From positions 1 through 64,000 of the IMG/VR virus record IMGVR_UViG_3300036859_000232: a stretch of 64,000 nt of DNA; one strand, written 5' to 3'. This stretch comes from a virus. The notes beneath the pieces are model-generated. The model was not told where the DNA came from. It saw only the letters and a program-made list of their open reading frames with translations, and did no database searches. The position numbers and the translations under genes are program-made. This document shows, piece after piece, positions 38,901-46,406 of the stretch (the first letter of the stretch is position 1; every line of letters starts with the position of its first letter).

Positions 38901-39148
38901 ACTTCGACCAGGCCATCATCCTGCTCACCGGGTTGGTCGTCGTCGGGAGCATCGCGTTCATGGTCTGGTACGAGAACCGGCCAACCCACCGCTGCGCTAC
39001 TCCGCTGGCTGCTCGATACGGCGCTGAGTGGTCGTGCGCGTGCGGACGCACCTACGTCTTTGGCTCGTATCCAGGTGCGCTGCCCGGTGGAATGTGGAGA
39101 CAGCGACTCGTGGACGAGTCCTCCAGTGAAGACGATCGGTCAACATGA
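38897..39148 (+). CDS. Small membrane protein with CxC
   Basis: 83 residues from the ATG at 38897 (ATGA overlap). One transmembrane helix (AIILLTGLVVVGSIAFMVWY), then HRCATP...WSCACGRTY and the tail DESSSEDDRST of the repeated type. Probably membrane-bound. Confidence 0.6.
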   Translation: MNFDQAIILLTGLVVVGSIAFMVWYENRPTHRCATPLAARYGAEWSCACGRTYVFGSYPGALPGGMWRQRLVDESSSEDDRST

Positions 39149-39225
39149 CTCACCTTGCGCGCTACGCGCGCTGCGTTCCCGGTAAGACCCGAGAGGCAGA
39201 GGGAGGACAGGGCGGCTTTGCCTCT

Positions 39226-39254
39226 GTCCCCCTTTGCTTCGAGGGAAGGGGGAC
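39226..39254 (+). promoter_or_regulatory. Hairpin sequestering a ribosome-binding site
   Basis: GTCCCCCTT (39226-39234) pairs perfectly with AAGGGGGAC (39246-39254), and the right arm holds the Shine-Dalgarno of the gene at 39257. Alternative upstream pairings exist (GGACAG/CTGTCC), so the 108-base leader could switch. A small GCGCGC-TAC-GCGCGC hairpin lies further upstream. Confidence 0.6.
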
Positions 39255-39256
39255 AA

Positions 39257-39427
39257 ATGGCGACTGAGCGGTTAGTTGTACCTGAAGAACATCTCGCCGA
39301 AGTCATTCGCGTTATTCGAACCGGAGTTCACCACACTCGTCCGCTGAAACGGGAAGTTCGTCTGGAATTACTGCGGTGGTGTGATGACGAGGAACAGTAT
39401 CTTCGGGACCTCGAAGAAGATGACTGA
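39257..39427 (+). CDS. Hypothetical small protein
   Basis: 56 residues from the ATG at 39257. Helical and acidic (VPEEHLAEVIRVIRTG, DDEEQYLRDLEEDD). Translation should be controlled by the leader hairpin. Overlaps the glycosylase gene by eight bases. Confidence 0.6.
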   Translation: MATERLVVPEEHLAEVIRVIRTGVHHTRPLKREVRLELLRWCDDEEQYLRDLEEDD

Positions 39428-41057
39428 TCTCTCGGCTGTTCTCACCTTCCGCCAGCACCTTCGCGAATGCACGGCCTGTCCACTTCACGCACAATGCAAG
39501 GGTCCTGTCCCGTGGCGCGGTGACCTCAACCCCGAGTTCGCCGTCATGGGTGAGGCTCCCGGCAGGACTGAGGACGCGCGAAACGAACCGTTTGTCGGCG
39601 ACACAGGCAACATCCTCAACCACTGGCTGAAAATCAAGGGATTCGATCCGAAGGTGATGACCTACTTCAACGCGGTGCAGTGTTACCCGAAGCGTCTACA
39701 ACCGAAGCCCACCGCTGCGGAGATGAAGGCGTGTCGCGGATGGATGAACGGCCAACTGGAATTCATCCGGCCGAAGATCCTCATCACGCTGGGAGTGACA
39801 GCGTTCGAGTCGCTGATCGGCGGACGATGGCCGGAACTCAAACTCGTTCATGGGAAGCCTCTCATGCACCCGACATACGGCTGCTGGGTGTGGCCGTGTG
39901 TGGACGAGAAGACGAAGGCTCTTACCCCGCAAGGATGGAGAGGGTTCGAGGAACTTTCGGATGGAGATCTCATTGCAGTTGTGAACCCTCAGACGTTAAC
40001 GTCTTCTTGGGAGCCTGCATCCTTCCATGGATACGACTACCACGATGAGATGGTCGTGATCGACGCGCGGTCATCCTCGCAATGGCTCTCCCCGAACCAC
40101 CGTTGTCTCGTCCGTGATAGAGGGCAGAGACAATCAGTGATCGAGGCTTGGCAGCTAGATCCCCAACAAGCAAGACATGAGCTACCGATCCGTCATCAAC
40201 TCCTAGCCGAACCAAGTCGTTCAATCGGTCAGGACTGGGCTGCGCTCGTTGCCTGGTACATCACCGAGGGCAGCATCCCTCACCACACTGGGAGTTCGAT
40301 TCGTATCTACCAATCGTTGCGGACGGGACATGTTGAGACGATCAGGAAACTTCTCTACACAGTCGGGGCCACGTTCAAGGAACGTAATCCCCGCAGCGAC
40401 GAATACGTCTTCTCGGTAACCGGACGAGTGGCCGAGAGGCTTCGTGCGCTAGCCCCTGGTCGAACAATGACTTCCGCGATGGCGCATCTGCCATATTCCG
40501 AAGCTGACGCATTTCTCCAAGCTTTCATCGATGGTGATGGACATCGTTCTACTCGACGTAATCGTGAGGAACTTTCCATCATTCAGAAACCAGGACCAAC
40601 GGTTGACCAGCTTCAGATCCTCTTAGCGAGATTGGGCTGGAGGTCTATCGTTCGACCTCACGGCGACTGTGTGCGGATCGACATCAATGCGAAGTCCTGG
40701 TTCCAGCCTTACCCGCAGTCATTGGGAACAACGTCCTATCAAGGAACTATCTGGTGTCCTTCTACAAGCTCGGGATTCTGGGTGGCTCAACGCGACGGGT
40801 TCCCATTCATCACTGGTAATACCTACCACCCGTCCGCGTACTTGCGTGGGAGGAATAAGACCTACGAGACGAAGATCCTGAACGACCTCGAACGGTTGCG
40901 GATCTGGTGGACGAATCAAGAGGGTGGACTGGACATCTGTTACATCGCGAGTTGCGACCGACCGTTCTATCGGTATGACGACTGGGCGATCGGACTGTGT
41001 CAGCATCATGCACAACGACAGGGGAGCCTCTTCCCGGAAGACGTAGGAGCCAGATGA
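39420..41057 (+). CDS. Family-4-like uracil-DNA glycosylase interrupted by an intein
   Basis: 545-residue precursor, ATG at 39420. The exteins form a glycosylase of about 237 residues: Cys 17, 20, 87 and 104 have the spacing of the 4Fe-4S ligands, MGEAPGRTED (about 43-52) is the catalytic loop, and WP|TYHPSAYLR after splicing restores the conserved HPS motif. Residues 160-467 are an intein with a LAGLIDADG-like endonuclease. The enzyme would remove uracil from DNA. The insertion splits the active-site motif, so splicing is needed for activity. Confidence 0.85.
   Translation: MTDLSAVLTFRQHLRECTACPLHAQCKGPVPWRGDLNPEFAVMGEAPGRTEDARNEPFVGDTGNILNHWLKIKGFDPKVMTYFNAVQCYPKRLQPKPTAAEMKACRGWMNGQLEFIRPKILITLGVTAFESLIGGRWPELKLVHGKPLMHPTYGCWVWPCVDEKTKALTPQGWRGFEELSDGDLIAVVNPQTLTSSWEPASFHGYDYHDEMVVIDARSSSQWLSPNHRCLVRDRGQRQSVIEAWQLDPQQARHELPIRHQLLAEPSRSIGQDWAALVAWYITEGSIPHHTGSSIRIYQSLRTGHVETIRKLLYTVGATFKERNPRSDEYVFSVTGRVAERLRALAPGRTMTSAMAHLPYSEADAFLQAFIDGDGHRSTRRNREELSIIQKPGPTVDQLQILLARLGWRSIVRPHGDCVRIDINAKSWFQPYPQSLGTTSYQGTIWCPSTSSGFWVAQRDGFPFITGNTYHPSAYLRGRNKTYETKILNDLERLRIWWTNQEGGLDICYIASCDRPFYRYDDWAIGLCQHHAQRQGSLFPEDVGAR
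39897..40820 (+). mobile_element. Intein with LAGLIDADG homing endonuclease
   Basis: 308 residues in frame within the glycosylase. It starts at Cys1 (CVDEKTKALTPQGW), has block B WLSPNHRCLV and two LAGLIDADG-like helices (ALVAWYITEGS and AFLQAFIDGDG), then block F GFWVAQRDGFPFITGN, with Thr as +1 residue. The penultimate residue is Gly rather than the usual His. Codon use looks less GC-rich than the flanks, as expected for a recent arrival. Confidence 0.85.
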
Positions 41058-41266
41058 CCAACGAGTCGAAGAAGTCACCACGCATCTCTGCCGGTGTCGC
41101 CATCGAGGAGATGCGTGCGGCATTGAACGTCGAGAGTGGCGAGCCCACGTTCGACGACGTCCAGTACGCCGCATACTGGGCGATGATCTATCTCGCCGAG
41201 AACAAGGCCGGTGAGTTCGGGCACGAGATGAAGAAGAGACGTGCCCTCGCGGAGCTGGACACATGA
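41054..41266 (+). CDS. Hypothetical protein
   Basis: 70 residues from the ATG at 41054 (ATGA overlap). Helical ([18 protein letters not shown]), with an acidic core. Next start overlaps as ATGA. Unknown. Confidence 0.6.
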   Translation: MTNESKKSPRISAGVAIEEMRAALNVESGEPTFDDVQYAAYWAMIYLAENKAGEFGHEMKKRRALAELDT

Positions 41267-41652
41267 GCCTTACTGAACGTCGAGCAATATTCGTCTACGA
41301 GGGAGCACGACTCGCGGCCGTTGCTGCCAAGGCTCCAATCATCCCTGAACTATGGAAAGAACGCGAGCCGCATTTCCAGGAACAGTTCCTCGAAGTCATC
41401 GAACGACAGATGGGGCCGATGCGTTCGGAGTCACCCGAGGAACTTCATGGCTCTTGGGTGCAGGCGTACGTCGACATGGGATGGACGTATGGATCCGAAC
41501 GCGATACCGAGAAGAAGACGCACCCGGACATGGTCCCGTACGCCAAACTCGGGCAGTTGGAGCAGGACAAGGATGCTGTGTTCGTAGCGCTGTGCGAGAT
41601 CGCGCGTCAGTGGATTTACGACCTTCCGGATGAATCGGAGTTGGACACATGA
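41263..41652 (+). CDS. RyR-domain-like protein
   Basis: 129 residues, ATG at 41263. [20 protein letters not shown], then [20 protein letters not shown], matches the conserved pattern of RyR-type domains (PF02026-like), which in phages occur as small stand-alone proteins and may bind nucleotides. An N-terminal helical extension is present. Role unknown. Confidence 0.6.
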   Translation: MSLTERRAIFVYEGARLAAVAAKAPIIPELWKEREPHFQEQFLEVIERQMGPMRSESPEELHGSWVQAYVDMGWTYGSERDTEKKTHPDMVPYAKLGQLEQDKDAVFVALCEIARQWIYDLPDESELDT

Positions 41653-41936
41653 GCGACCAGAACGGACTCAAGGGTGGAGTGCTTCTCGGTGGTCGACAGT
41701 TCACCATCACTCTCTCCCGCGAGCAGGACGCCACGCTGAAAGTTCTCGCGCAGATCAACAAGACCTCGGCTGGAGTGGTGCTCGACTACATCGTTGCCAA
41801 GGGGATAGACATGGCGTGGGAGGAATTCATGGTCAGTAAGTTGATGTGGTCGCTGGCGAATTGGGTGACGTGGGCGCGATGGGGGACGGCAGTTGAGCAG
41901 TCATCCAGTCGAGACACCGAGTCAGGAGGCAAGTGA
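41649..41936 (+). CDS. Ribbon-helix-helix-like protein
   Basis: 95 residues, ATG at 41649 (ATGA overlap). [20 protein letters not shown], then [20 protein letters not shown], fits a strand-helix-helix ribbon fold. A Trp-rich extension and the repeated tail [13 protein letters not shown] follow. Confidence 0.55.
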   Translation: MSDQNGLKGGVLLGGRQFTITLSREQDATLKVLAQINKTSAGVVLDYIVAKGIDMAWEEFMVSKLMWSLANWVTWARWGTAVEQSSSRDTESGGK

Positions 41937-41938
41937 TG
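41889..41938 (+). repeat. Repeated gene-junction sequence, copy F
   Basis: GCAGTTGAGCAGTCATCCAG, TCGAGACACCGAGTCAGGAG, GCAAGTG, ATG. It carries stop, Shine-Dalgarno and start. Same as 14045-14095 on the minus strand apart from two missing bases in the GA run and two before the ATG. Confidence 0.75.
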
Positions 41939-42355
41939 GGAACAAGGGCCGACTTCTACGTCGGACGCGGCAAAGACGCTGAGTGGCTGGGCTCGATCTC
42001 GTGCGACGGCTACCCCGAGGGCATCGACATCGACGTCCTGATGACGACGACGCGGGAGACCTACGAGGCCGCGCTGATGCGGTTCTTCGCCCAGCGTGAC
42101 GACGTGTCCGGGCCTGACCACGGCTGGCCTTGGCCCTGGAACGACTCGAACATCACCGACTACGCCTACGCCTTCGATGAGGGCAAGGTCTGGGCGCATG
42201 GGTACGGCTGGTTCGATCCGATGCAACCCGAGCCTGAGGAACACGACGACTTCGGGAAGCCGACAACCGAGTTCCCGGATATGAGCGAGCGCAAGAACGT
42301 CGCCGTTCCGGGCTCGATTCGCTCAGGAATGATCGCGTTCGGAGTGACCGAGTGA
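41936..42355 (+). CDS. Hypothetical protein of a common phage family
   Basis: 139 residues, ATG at 41936 (TGATG overlap, AGGAGG upstream). GTRADFYVGRGKDAEWLGSI, then DGYPEGI, is typical of a small family widespread in actinobacteriophages; function unknown. Acidic, Trp/Pro-rich middle. Confidence 0.65.
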   Translation: MGTRADFYVGRGKDAEWLGSISCDGYPEGIDIDVLMTTTRETYEAALMRFFAQRDDVSGPDHGWPWPWNDSNITDYAYAFDEGKVWAHGYGWFDPMQPEPEEHDDFGKPTTEFPDMSERKNVAVPGSIRSGMIAFGVTE

Positions 42356-42393
42356 CCACTCGTCAGCACAAGTCCGCTGGCGGTGCGGAGTGA
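42352..42393 (+). CDS. 13-codon mini-ORF
   Basis: GTG at 42352 to TGA at 42393 (VTTRQHKSAGGAE), overlapping both neighbours as GTGA. It may be a coupling peptide or a gene remnant. Confidence 0.35.
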   Translation: MTTRQHKSAGGAE

Positions 42394-42581
42394 GCGACTA
42401 CCCCGATAACTGGCCCGGGTTCACGGACGCCGAGGACATGCTGTGTGAGCACCATGCTTGCCGGTGCGCACGGGCGAACGAACTTGCATCTATGGGGCTG
42501 GTGCCGGATGCGATTCGCGCGCACGAGGAGCGGGTCAGGTGTCGGCAGCGACCGGCCCACAACGAGAGAACGGACGCATGA
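42390..42581 (+). CDS. Hypothetical small Cys/His protein
   Basis: 63 residues, GTG at 42390. EDMLCEHHACRCARANELAS suggests metal binding. Ends in the repeated tail HNERTDA. Confidence 0.6.
   Translation: MSDYPDNWPGFTDAEDMLCEHHACRCARANELASMGLVPDAIRAHEERVRCRQRPAHNERTDA
42556..42580 (+). repeat. Junction repeat encoding HNERTDA, copy 2
   Basis: CACAACGAGAGAACGGACGC then ATG. Identical over 20 bases to the minus-strand copy at 13215-13243. Confidence 0.7.
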
Positions 42582-42715
42582 AGGCCGGGAAGCGTCCACC
42601 GTGCTCGAAGTCGGATTGCAAGAACAAGGCCATCGTCCGCACAACCGAAGGCTGGTTCTGCGGCAAGCACTCGCCGCGCAAGGACGGCAAGAAGAAGAGT
42701 TGGAGAGGCTCGTGA
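42578..42715 (+). CDS. Zinc-binding micro-protein
   Basis: 45 residues, ATG at 42578 (ATGA overlap). PPCSKSDCKNKAIVRTTEGW, then FCGKHSPRKDGKKK: C-x4-C...C-x2-H with a Lys-rich tail. Likely nucleic-acid or protein binding. Confidence 0.65.
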   Translation: MKAGKRPPCSKSDCKNKAIVRTTEGWFCGKHSPRKDGKKKSWRGS

Positions 42716-42804
42716 CTTTCGGACGCCCGACGTGCGCTGGGGAAGCCCCATCCTGGGGTCCTGGCGCGGCGTCCGTTCACGAGTCCTCACCCGACGAGAC
42801 TTGA
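42712..42804 (+). CDS. Possible 30-residue protein
   Basis: GTG at 42712 (GTGA overlap) to TGA at 42804. Tail SVHESSPDET matches the repeated C-terminal family (compare VHESSALTTESE at 12841-13116). Last gene of the rightward operon before the lysis promoter. Confidence 0.4.
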   Translation: MTFGRPTCAGEAPSWGPGAASVHESSPDET

Positions 42805-42844
42805 CAACCTCTAAGAAATGTGGTCCACGGATCCCTGTCGAAGA

Positions 42845-42873
42845 TTGACCTGACGCAGAGAGCCTCCTAGCGT
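42845..42873 (+). promoter_or_regulatory. Promoter of the Rpf-like gene
   Basis: -35 TTGACC (42845-42850), 17-base spacer, -10 TAGCGT (42868-42873). A short leader with ACGGGAGG follows, up to the ATG at 42915. Confidence 0.7.
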
Positions 42874-42914
42874 GAACGGGTCCGACCAAAGACCCCAACA
42901 CGGGAGGCTCTCGC

Positions 42915-43400
42915 ATGGCTACTGTACCCATCCAAGTCAAGCGTCATCCTGTCCTCACCGCCGTCCTCGCGTGGATCCTCGTCATGACTCCGGTGGGCAT
43001 GACCGCTGAGGCCGCGTTCCATCTCGACCACACCTACGAGCCCAGTCATGGGATGGACCTCTTCCCTGACGTACAGGGGCTCCATACACAGCCGCCACAG
43101 GCCCTCCCTGCTCCTGTACGGGCTTCCGGCCACTCAGTTGTCGTCCAAGTCCATTTCAAGCCCGGAGGCGACTTCTGGCGGGCGCTGGCGAACTGTGAGA
43201 GCCCAGACGGACGGTCAGGCCGATACCTCGGCTACTTCCAGTTCCACCCGAACACGTGGCAGGCCACGGGTGGCGGGGACCTCGGGTCCTACGAACACCA
43301 GAAGACTCGCGCGCAACAGTGGGCCGCGAAGGTGGATCCGGGGTCAACCGCGGGCTGGCCGGTGTGTTGGTGGCGGGCGAAGCGAGCCACGGGTGGCTGA
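42915..43400 (+). CDS. Secreted Rpf-like transglycosylase
   Basis: 161 residues, ATG at 42915. The N-terminal basic then hydrophobic segment (LTAVLAWILVMTPVGMTAEA) is a signal peptide or anchor. The C-terminal half, FWRALANCESPDGRSGRYLG, then YFQFHPNTWQATGGG and WPVCW, matches the resuscitation-promoting-factor transglycosylase domain, with Glu in ANCES as the likely catalytic acid and a Cys pair. Such domains cleave peptidoglycan glycan chains in actinobacteria. It has its own promoter and faces the lysis genes on the other strand; it could help lysis or weaken walls of dormant cells. Confidence 0.8.
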   Translation: MATVPIQVKRHPVLTAVLAWILVMTPVGMTAEAAFHLDHTYEPSHGMDLFPDVQGLHTQPPQALPAPVRASGHSVVVQVHFKPGGDFWRALANCESPDGRSGRYLGYFQFHPNTWQATGGGDLGSYEHQKTRAQQWAAKVDPGSTAGWPVCWWRAKRATGG

Positions 43401-43563
43401 AGTCCATCTGTTCACCCTTGTCTGTCCGGTCATTCTCGACAGCGATGGCAATCACATCGCCGGGTGCGGCAAGGGCTGGGAGTCCACCAACCGGACGGAA
43501 GCGTGTACCGGGTGCGGGATGGTCGGCAAAGTGATCGACGTCACCTTTGTTCAGCCGGTCTAA
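43393..43563 (+). CDS. Zinc-ribbon micro-protein
   Basis: 56 residues, GTG at 43393 overlapping the Rpf-like gene. FTLVCPVILDSDGNHIAGCG, then EACTGCGMV, gives a four-Cys zinc ribbon. Last plus-strand gene before the convergent lysis genes. Confidence 0.6.
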   Translation: MAEVHLFTLVCPVILDSDGNHIAGCGKGWESTNRTEACTGCGMVGKVIDVTFVQPV

Positions 43564-43573
43564 CCCTTCGTCG

Positions 43574-43900
43574 TCATGTTGGTGGGAACAACTTTGGTTC
43601 AACCGCGGATTCGTTGTTGTCCACGGCCTTCTTCGCCTCGTAGGCCACTCTCGCGAAAGATGACAATCCGTATCCGAACAACACTGTGCTCGCGACGTTT
43701 AACTTTCCGAGTGCGATGCTGCCGACATCGATTCCTGCCGAGAAGTCACTGGCTCGAAGCAGGAACGCCACGCCGACGCCCACGAGTACGACTACCACGA
43801 GTGTCGCCAAGTCGTTCCATTTCTTGTTGCTGACCAACTTCAACGCCGACACTGCCGTCCAGATCATTGCTCCTGCGACTACGAGTGGTGCGAACTCCAT
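43574..43900 (-). CDS. Probable holin
   Basis: 108 residues, ATG at 43900. Two or three hydrophobic helices (LVVAGAMIWTAVSAL, LATLVVVVLVGVGVAFLL, GKLNVASTVLFGYGLSSF) and a charged C-terminus. Located with a coiled-coil membrane protein and a peptidase, it is the best holin candidate, making the pore or triggering lysis. Confidence 0.6.
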   Translation of the reverse strand: MEFAPLVVAGAMIWTAVSALKLVSNKKWNDLATLVVVVLVGVGVAFLLRASDFSAGIDVGSIALGKLNVASTVLFGYGLSSFARVAYEAKKAVDNNESAVEPKLFPPT

Positions 43901-43940
43901 GACACCCTCCTCTATCGGGTACGACGGACGATATTAGCCC

Positions 43941-44483
43941 TTATGGTCCCGAGTTTGCCATCACGCCTGCGATGATTCCGGCGATGGTCAGCAGCACGAG
44001 GATGAACCCGGCTGCTGCGTAGATTCCTTGCCGACTCTCAACCGATCCAACCTTCTTCTGCTCGACAGCCGAGACCCGACTATCAACTTCACTCACGCGA
44101 GCTGCGACGAGATTCACTTTCTCGTCAACACGTGAGGCGAGGAGATTCACCTTCTCGTCCAGCGACACGTGTTGAACTGTGTACTCACCACGCGGCATGA
44201 ACTGGTTGGACTGATCCGCAAGTTGAGCACGGAACTCGTTCACACTCTCGAACCGCTTCTCAGTCGCGGTCTCGGCCTTCAGGACCGCCTTATCCTGCGC
44301 CTCGAAGCGGTCGTAATACCGTTTATCCCGCTCGTCCATAACTTCTCTGTAGCGCCGGTCCCTCTCGTCCATCAGTTCACGTAGTTGAGCGATCTCTCGG
44401 TGGAGGGCGTCAGTTGTGAGGGCGGTTGGATCGGACTTGAACTTCCCCTCTTCCTCCCCAACACGCTGCGCTTGTTCGCTCAT
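43941..44483 (-). CDS. Coiled-coil membrane protein (second holin or lysis accessory)
   Basis: 180 residues. An N-terminal coiled coil with RDRRYREVMDERDKRYYDRF, a repeated DEKVNLLASRV/DEKVNLVAARV, and one C-terminal transmembrane helix (GIYAAAGFILVLLTIAGIIA). This plan is like the XhlA/DUF7201 group next to lysis genes. Start ATG at 44483, one base after the peptidase stop. Confidence 0.6.
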   Translation of the reverse strand: MSEQAQRVGEEEGKFKSDPTALTTDALHREIAQLRELMDERDRRYREVMDERDKRYYDRFEAQDKAVLKAETATEKRFESVNEFRAQLADQSNQFMPRGEYTVQHVSLDEKVNLLASRVDEKVNLVAARVSEVDSRVSAVEQKKVGSVESRQGIYAAAGFILVLLTIAGIIAGVMANSGP

Positions 44484-45092
44484 CTACGGCTTGGTCACCA
44501 CGTCGTAGATGGCGTCAACTCCCTGCATGTATCCGCCATCCGGATTCGGTACCGTCAGATGCAGGTAGAGCGGCTTGAGGATCCCCCACTTGTCCTTCGC
44601 GAGTTCCTCAGTGAGAACCTCGCGCATCGCGTCCTTCAACTCTTGTTTCGTCGCCATATCGAACCAATCCTCCTCTGCTCCGGTGATCTTTCCCCGAACC
44701 TTCTCGCGGGTGAGCGTACGTCGTGCGTTGCGCTTGAGTCCGATATGGACGTGATCGGTGTGGGGCGAGGGGCCGGTGTAGCTACGCTCGTTGGGGTTCC
44801 CGAAGCCCACGACGCGACGGTTGAAGATAACGGATTGGATTCCGAGGTCGTTGGCGTTCTTGACGCACCAGTCGAACAACTTCCGGCCCTTGACGACGTC
44901 GGTCGTGAAGAAGTCGCACGCTCCGCACTCGCAATGTTCTGATCGCGTCCGAGCACAGCGAGAACGATCGCGGATGACCTCTGTACGCGAATAGCCGAAA
45001 ACTTCGGCGACAACCTTCCTGAACGCTGCCATGCCGGGTGGAATGGATGACGAGTAGACCCCAGACGGTTCGTCGTATTGACTTAGCGACAT
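44484..45092 (-). CDS. Endolysin-like peptidase (VldE / M15-type fold)
   Basis: 202 residues, ATG at 45092. HCECGACDFF (metal-binding His/Asp) and SPHTDHVHIGL (HxxHxH) are typical of the D-Ala-D-Ala peptidase-like lysins and the VldE/ARB-07466-like domain in actinobacteria. The C-terminal 70 residues are helical (KQELKDAMREVLTEEL). It would cut the peptide part of peptidoglycan. Adjacent to holin-like genes. Confidence 0.7.
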   Translation of the reverse strand: MSLSQYDEPSGVYSSSIPPGMAAFRKVVAEVFGYSRTEVIRDRSRCARTRSEHCECGACDFFTTDVVKGRKLFDWCVKNANDLGIQSVIFNRRVVGFGNPNERSYTGPSPHTDHVHIGLKRNARRTLTREKVRGKITGAEEDWFDMATKQELKDAMREVLTEELAKDKWGILKPLYLHLTVPNPDGGYMQGVDAIYDVVTKP

Positions 45093-45119
45093 GTCACCAC
45101 CCTTATTCGCTCCGCTGAA

Positions 45120-45767
45120 TTATAGGCTCACCAACGTTACGACCATGGACGCCCGCAGAATCGTCACTGGCCCTCCAACCTCTGTCCCTACTGCTGATCC
45201 ACCGCGGTCCTTCGCGTCCTCGCCGATGGTGATACGAACTTTGTCGCCCGTTCTCATTGCGAACTCATCCGTTAACGAGATGAACGACTCATGAACAACA
45301 TCTCGGTCCCGTGACTCCCTGTTCGCTGAGATAACCCCGTATGCGACCCCCTTGTGGAACTCCAGTCGGATCGTGTTGAAGCTTCCATCATTGTTGTCGA
45401 AGTTCGCGTATGCCGAAACGCGCCATTTAGCGTCGAAGGGGATGACCGCTACTTCCGCAACCGACGAGATTCCGTATGGATCGTACTCCACAGTTGAAAA
45501 TGGAATCGGGTCATTGGCGTTGAGAGGGACCGGGATATCGCGGACCTTCCGCATCGTTGGCCAAATGAACCGGTCCTGCATCTCCGCGAACATCCCATCG
45601 CCGTACGTGTCGCATTCGAGTATCTGGTCGGGGTCCTCGCTGAAGTTGAACAACAAACGGAAAGGATTGGTCGGTGTGCCCTTCCCTCGGACATTGATGC
45701 ACGCGTGCTTGTCGAATCGACAACCGCATTCGGTGAAGTCGATCTCTTCGTCGACGCACTCGACCAT
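45120..45767 (-). CDS. Tail fibre/baseplate protein, paralogue 1
   Basis: 215 residues, ATG at 45767. Shares with the next gene a domain marked by FxxMRKVR, a Phe-Asn/Ala-Asn-Asp strand, YANFDNNDGSFNTIRLE, ESRDRDVVHESF and a closing hydrophobic strand (ASMVVTLVSL). The pattern suggests a compact beta-sandwich such as the TNF/C1q-like jelly roll often used in receptor-binding tips; this is inference. N-terminal Cys may bind metal. Confidence 0.65.
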   Translation of the reverse strand: MVECVDEEIDFTECGCRFDKHACINVRGKGTPTNPFRLLFNFSEDPDQILECDTYGDGMFAEMQDRFIWPTMRKVRDIPVPLNANDPIPFSTVEYDPYGISSVAEVAVIPFDAKWRVSAYANFDNNDGSFNTIRLEFHKGVAYGVISANRESRDRDVVHESFISLTDEFAMRTGDKVRITIGEDAKDRGGSAVGTEVGGPVTILRASMVVTLVSL

Positions 45768-45769
45768 CG

Positions 45770-46378
45770 CTAACTCTCCAGCGATACGAAGGACACGACC
45801 ATCGACGCCTGGAGGATGGACACTCCGGCTGTTGCGTCCTCCCCGACCGTGAACTTCACAAGGTCACCTTCGTTGAACAGGAACTCATTGGAGTAGTTGA
45901 GGAAAGACTCGTGGACGACATCAACATCACGGGACTCACGCGACGCCTCGATGATCGAGTATCCCCCACCCGAGTTGATCTCTAACCGGATGGTGTTGTA
46001 GGAGCCGTCGTTGTTGTCGAAGTTCGCATATCCGGTGACTCGGAACATACCGTCGAAGGGAATCTCGACCTCTGCCGACGAGAACGACATGGGCGTGAGG
46101 GCGTAGTCGTACTCCAGCGTGTCGTAGGTGAGATTGTCGTTGGCGTTGAACGAGGCAGAGGCGTTACGGACCTTCCGCACCGTCGCCACCGTGAACCGGT
46201 CCCGCATCTTGGCGAACAGTCCAGACGGCGTACATTCGATGATGTTGTCGGGGTCCGCAGAGATGATGGGGACGGGGGTGACGACTCCATCGACGACCGC
46301 CAGTTCGATGCAGTCCGAGTCCTCGAAGCTACATTGGCACCCAGCCGCGAGAACAGTCCCGCATCGTGGACAGTTCAC
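45770..46378 (-). CDS. Tail fibre/baseplate protein, paralogue 2
   Basis: 202 residues, GTG at 46378. The N-terminus NCPRCGTVLAAGCQC is a zinc ribbon; then the same domain as paralogue 1 (YANFDNNDGSYNTIRLE, ESRDVDVVHESF, ASMVVSFVSLES). Tandem duplication. Remains of a third N-terminus lie beyond the neighbouring HNH gene (46909-46965). Confidence 0.65.
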   Translation of the reverse strand: MNCPRCGTVLAAGCQCSFEDSDCIELAVVDGVVTPVPIISADPDNIIECTPSGLFAKMRDRFTVATVRKVRNASASFNANDNLTYDTLEYDYALTPMSFSSAEVEIPFDGMFRVTGYANFDNNDGSYNTIRLEINSGGGYSIIEASRESRDVDVVHESFLNYSNEFLFNEGDLVKFTVGEDATAGVSILQASMVVSFVSLES

Positions 46379-46406
46379 TGAAAGGTCCGTAGCAGGAGGC
46401 TGTGAA

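Noticed and set aside
42797-42825. TTGACA at 42802 as the promoter of the Rpf-like gene
   Set aside because: No acceptable -10 lies 16-18 bases downstream; the pair at 42845-42873 fits much better.
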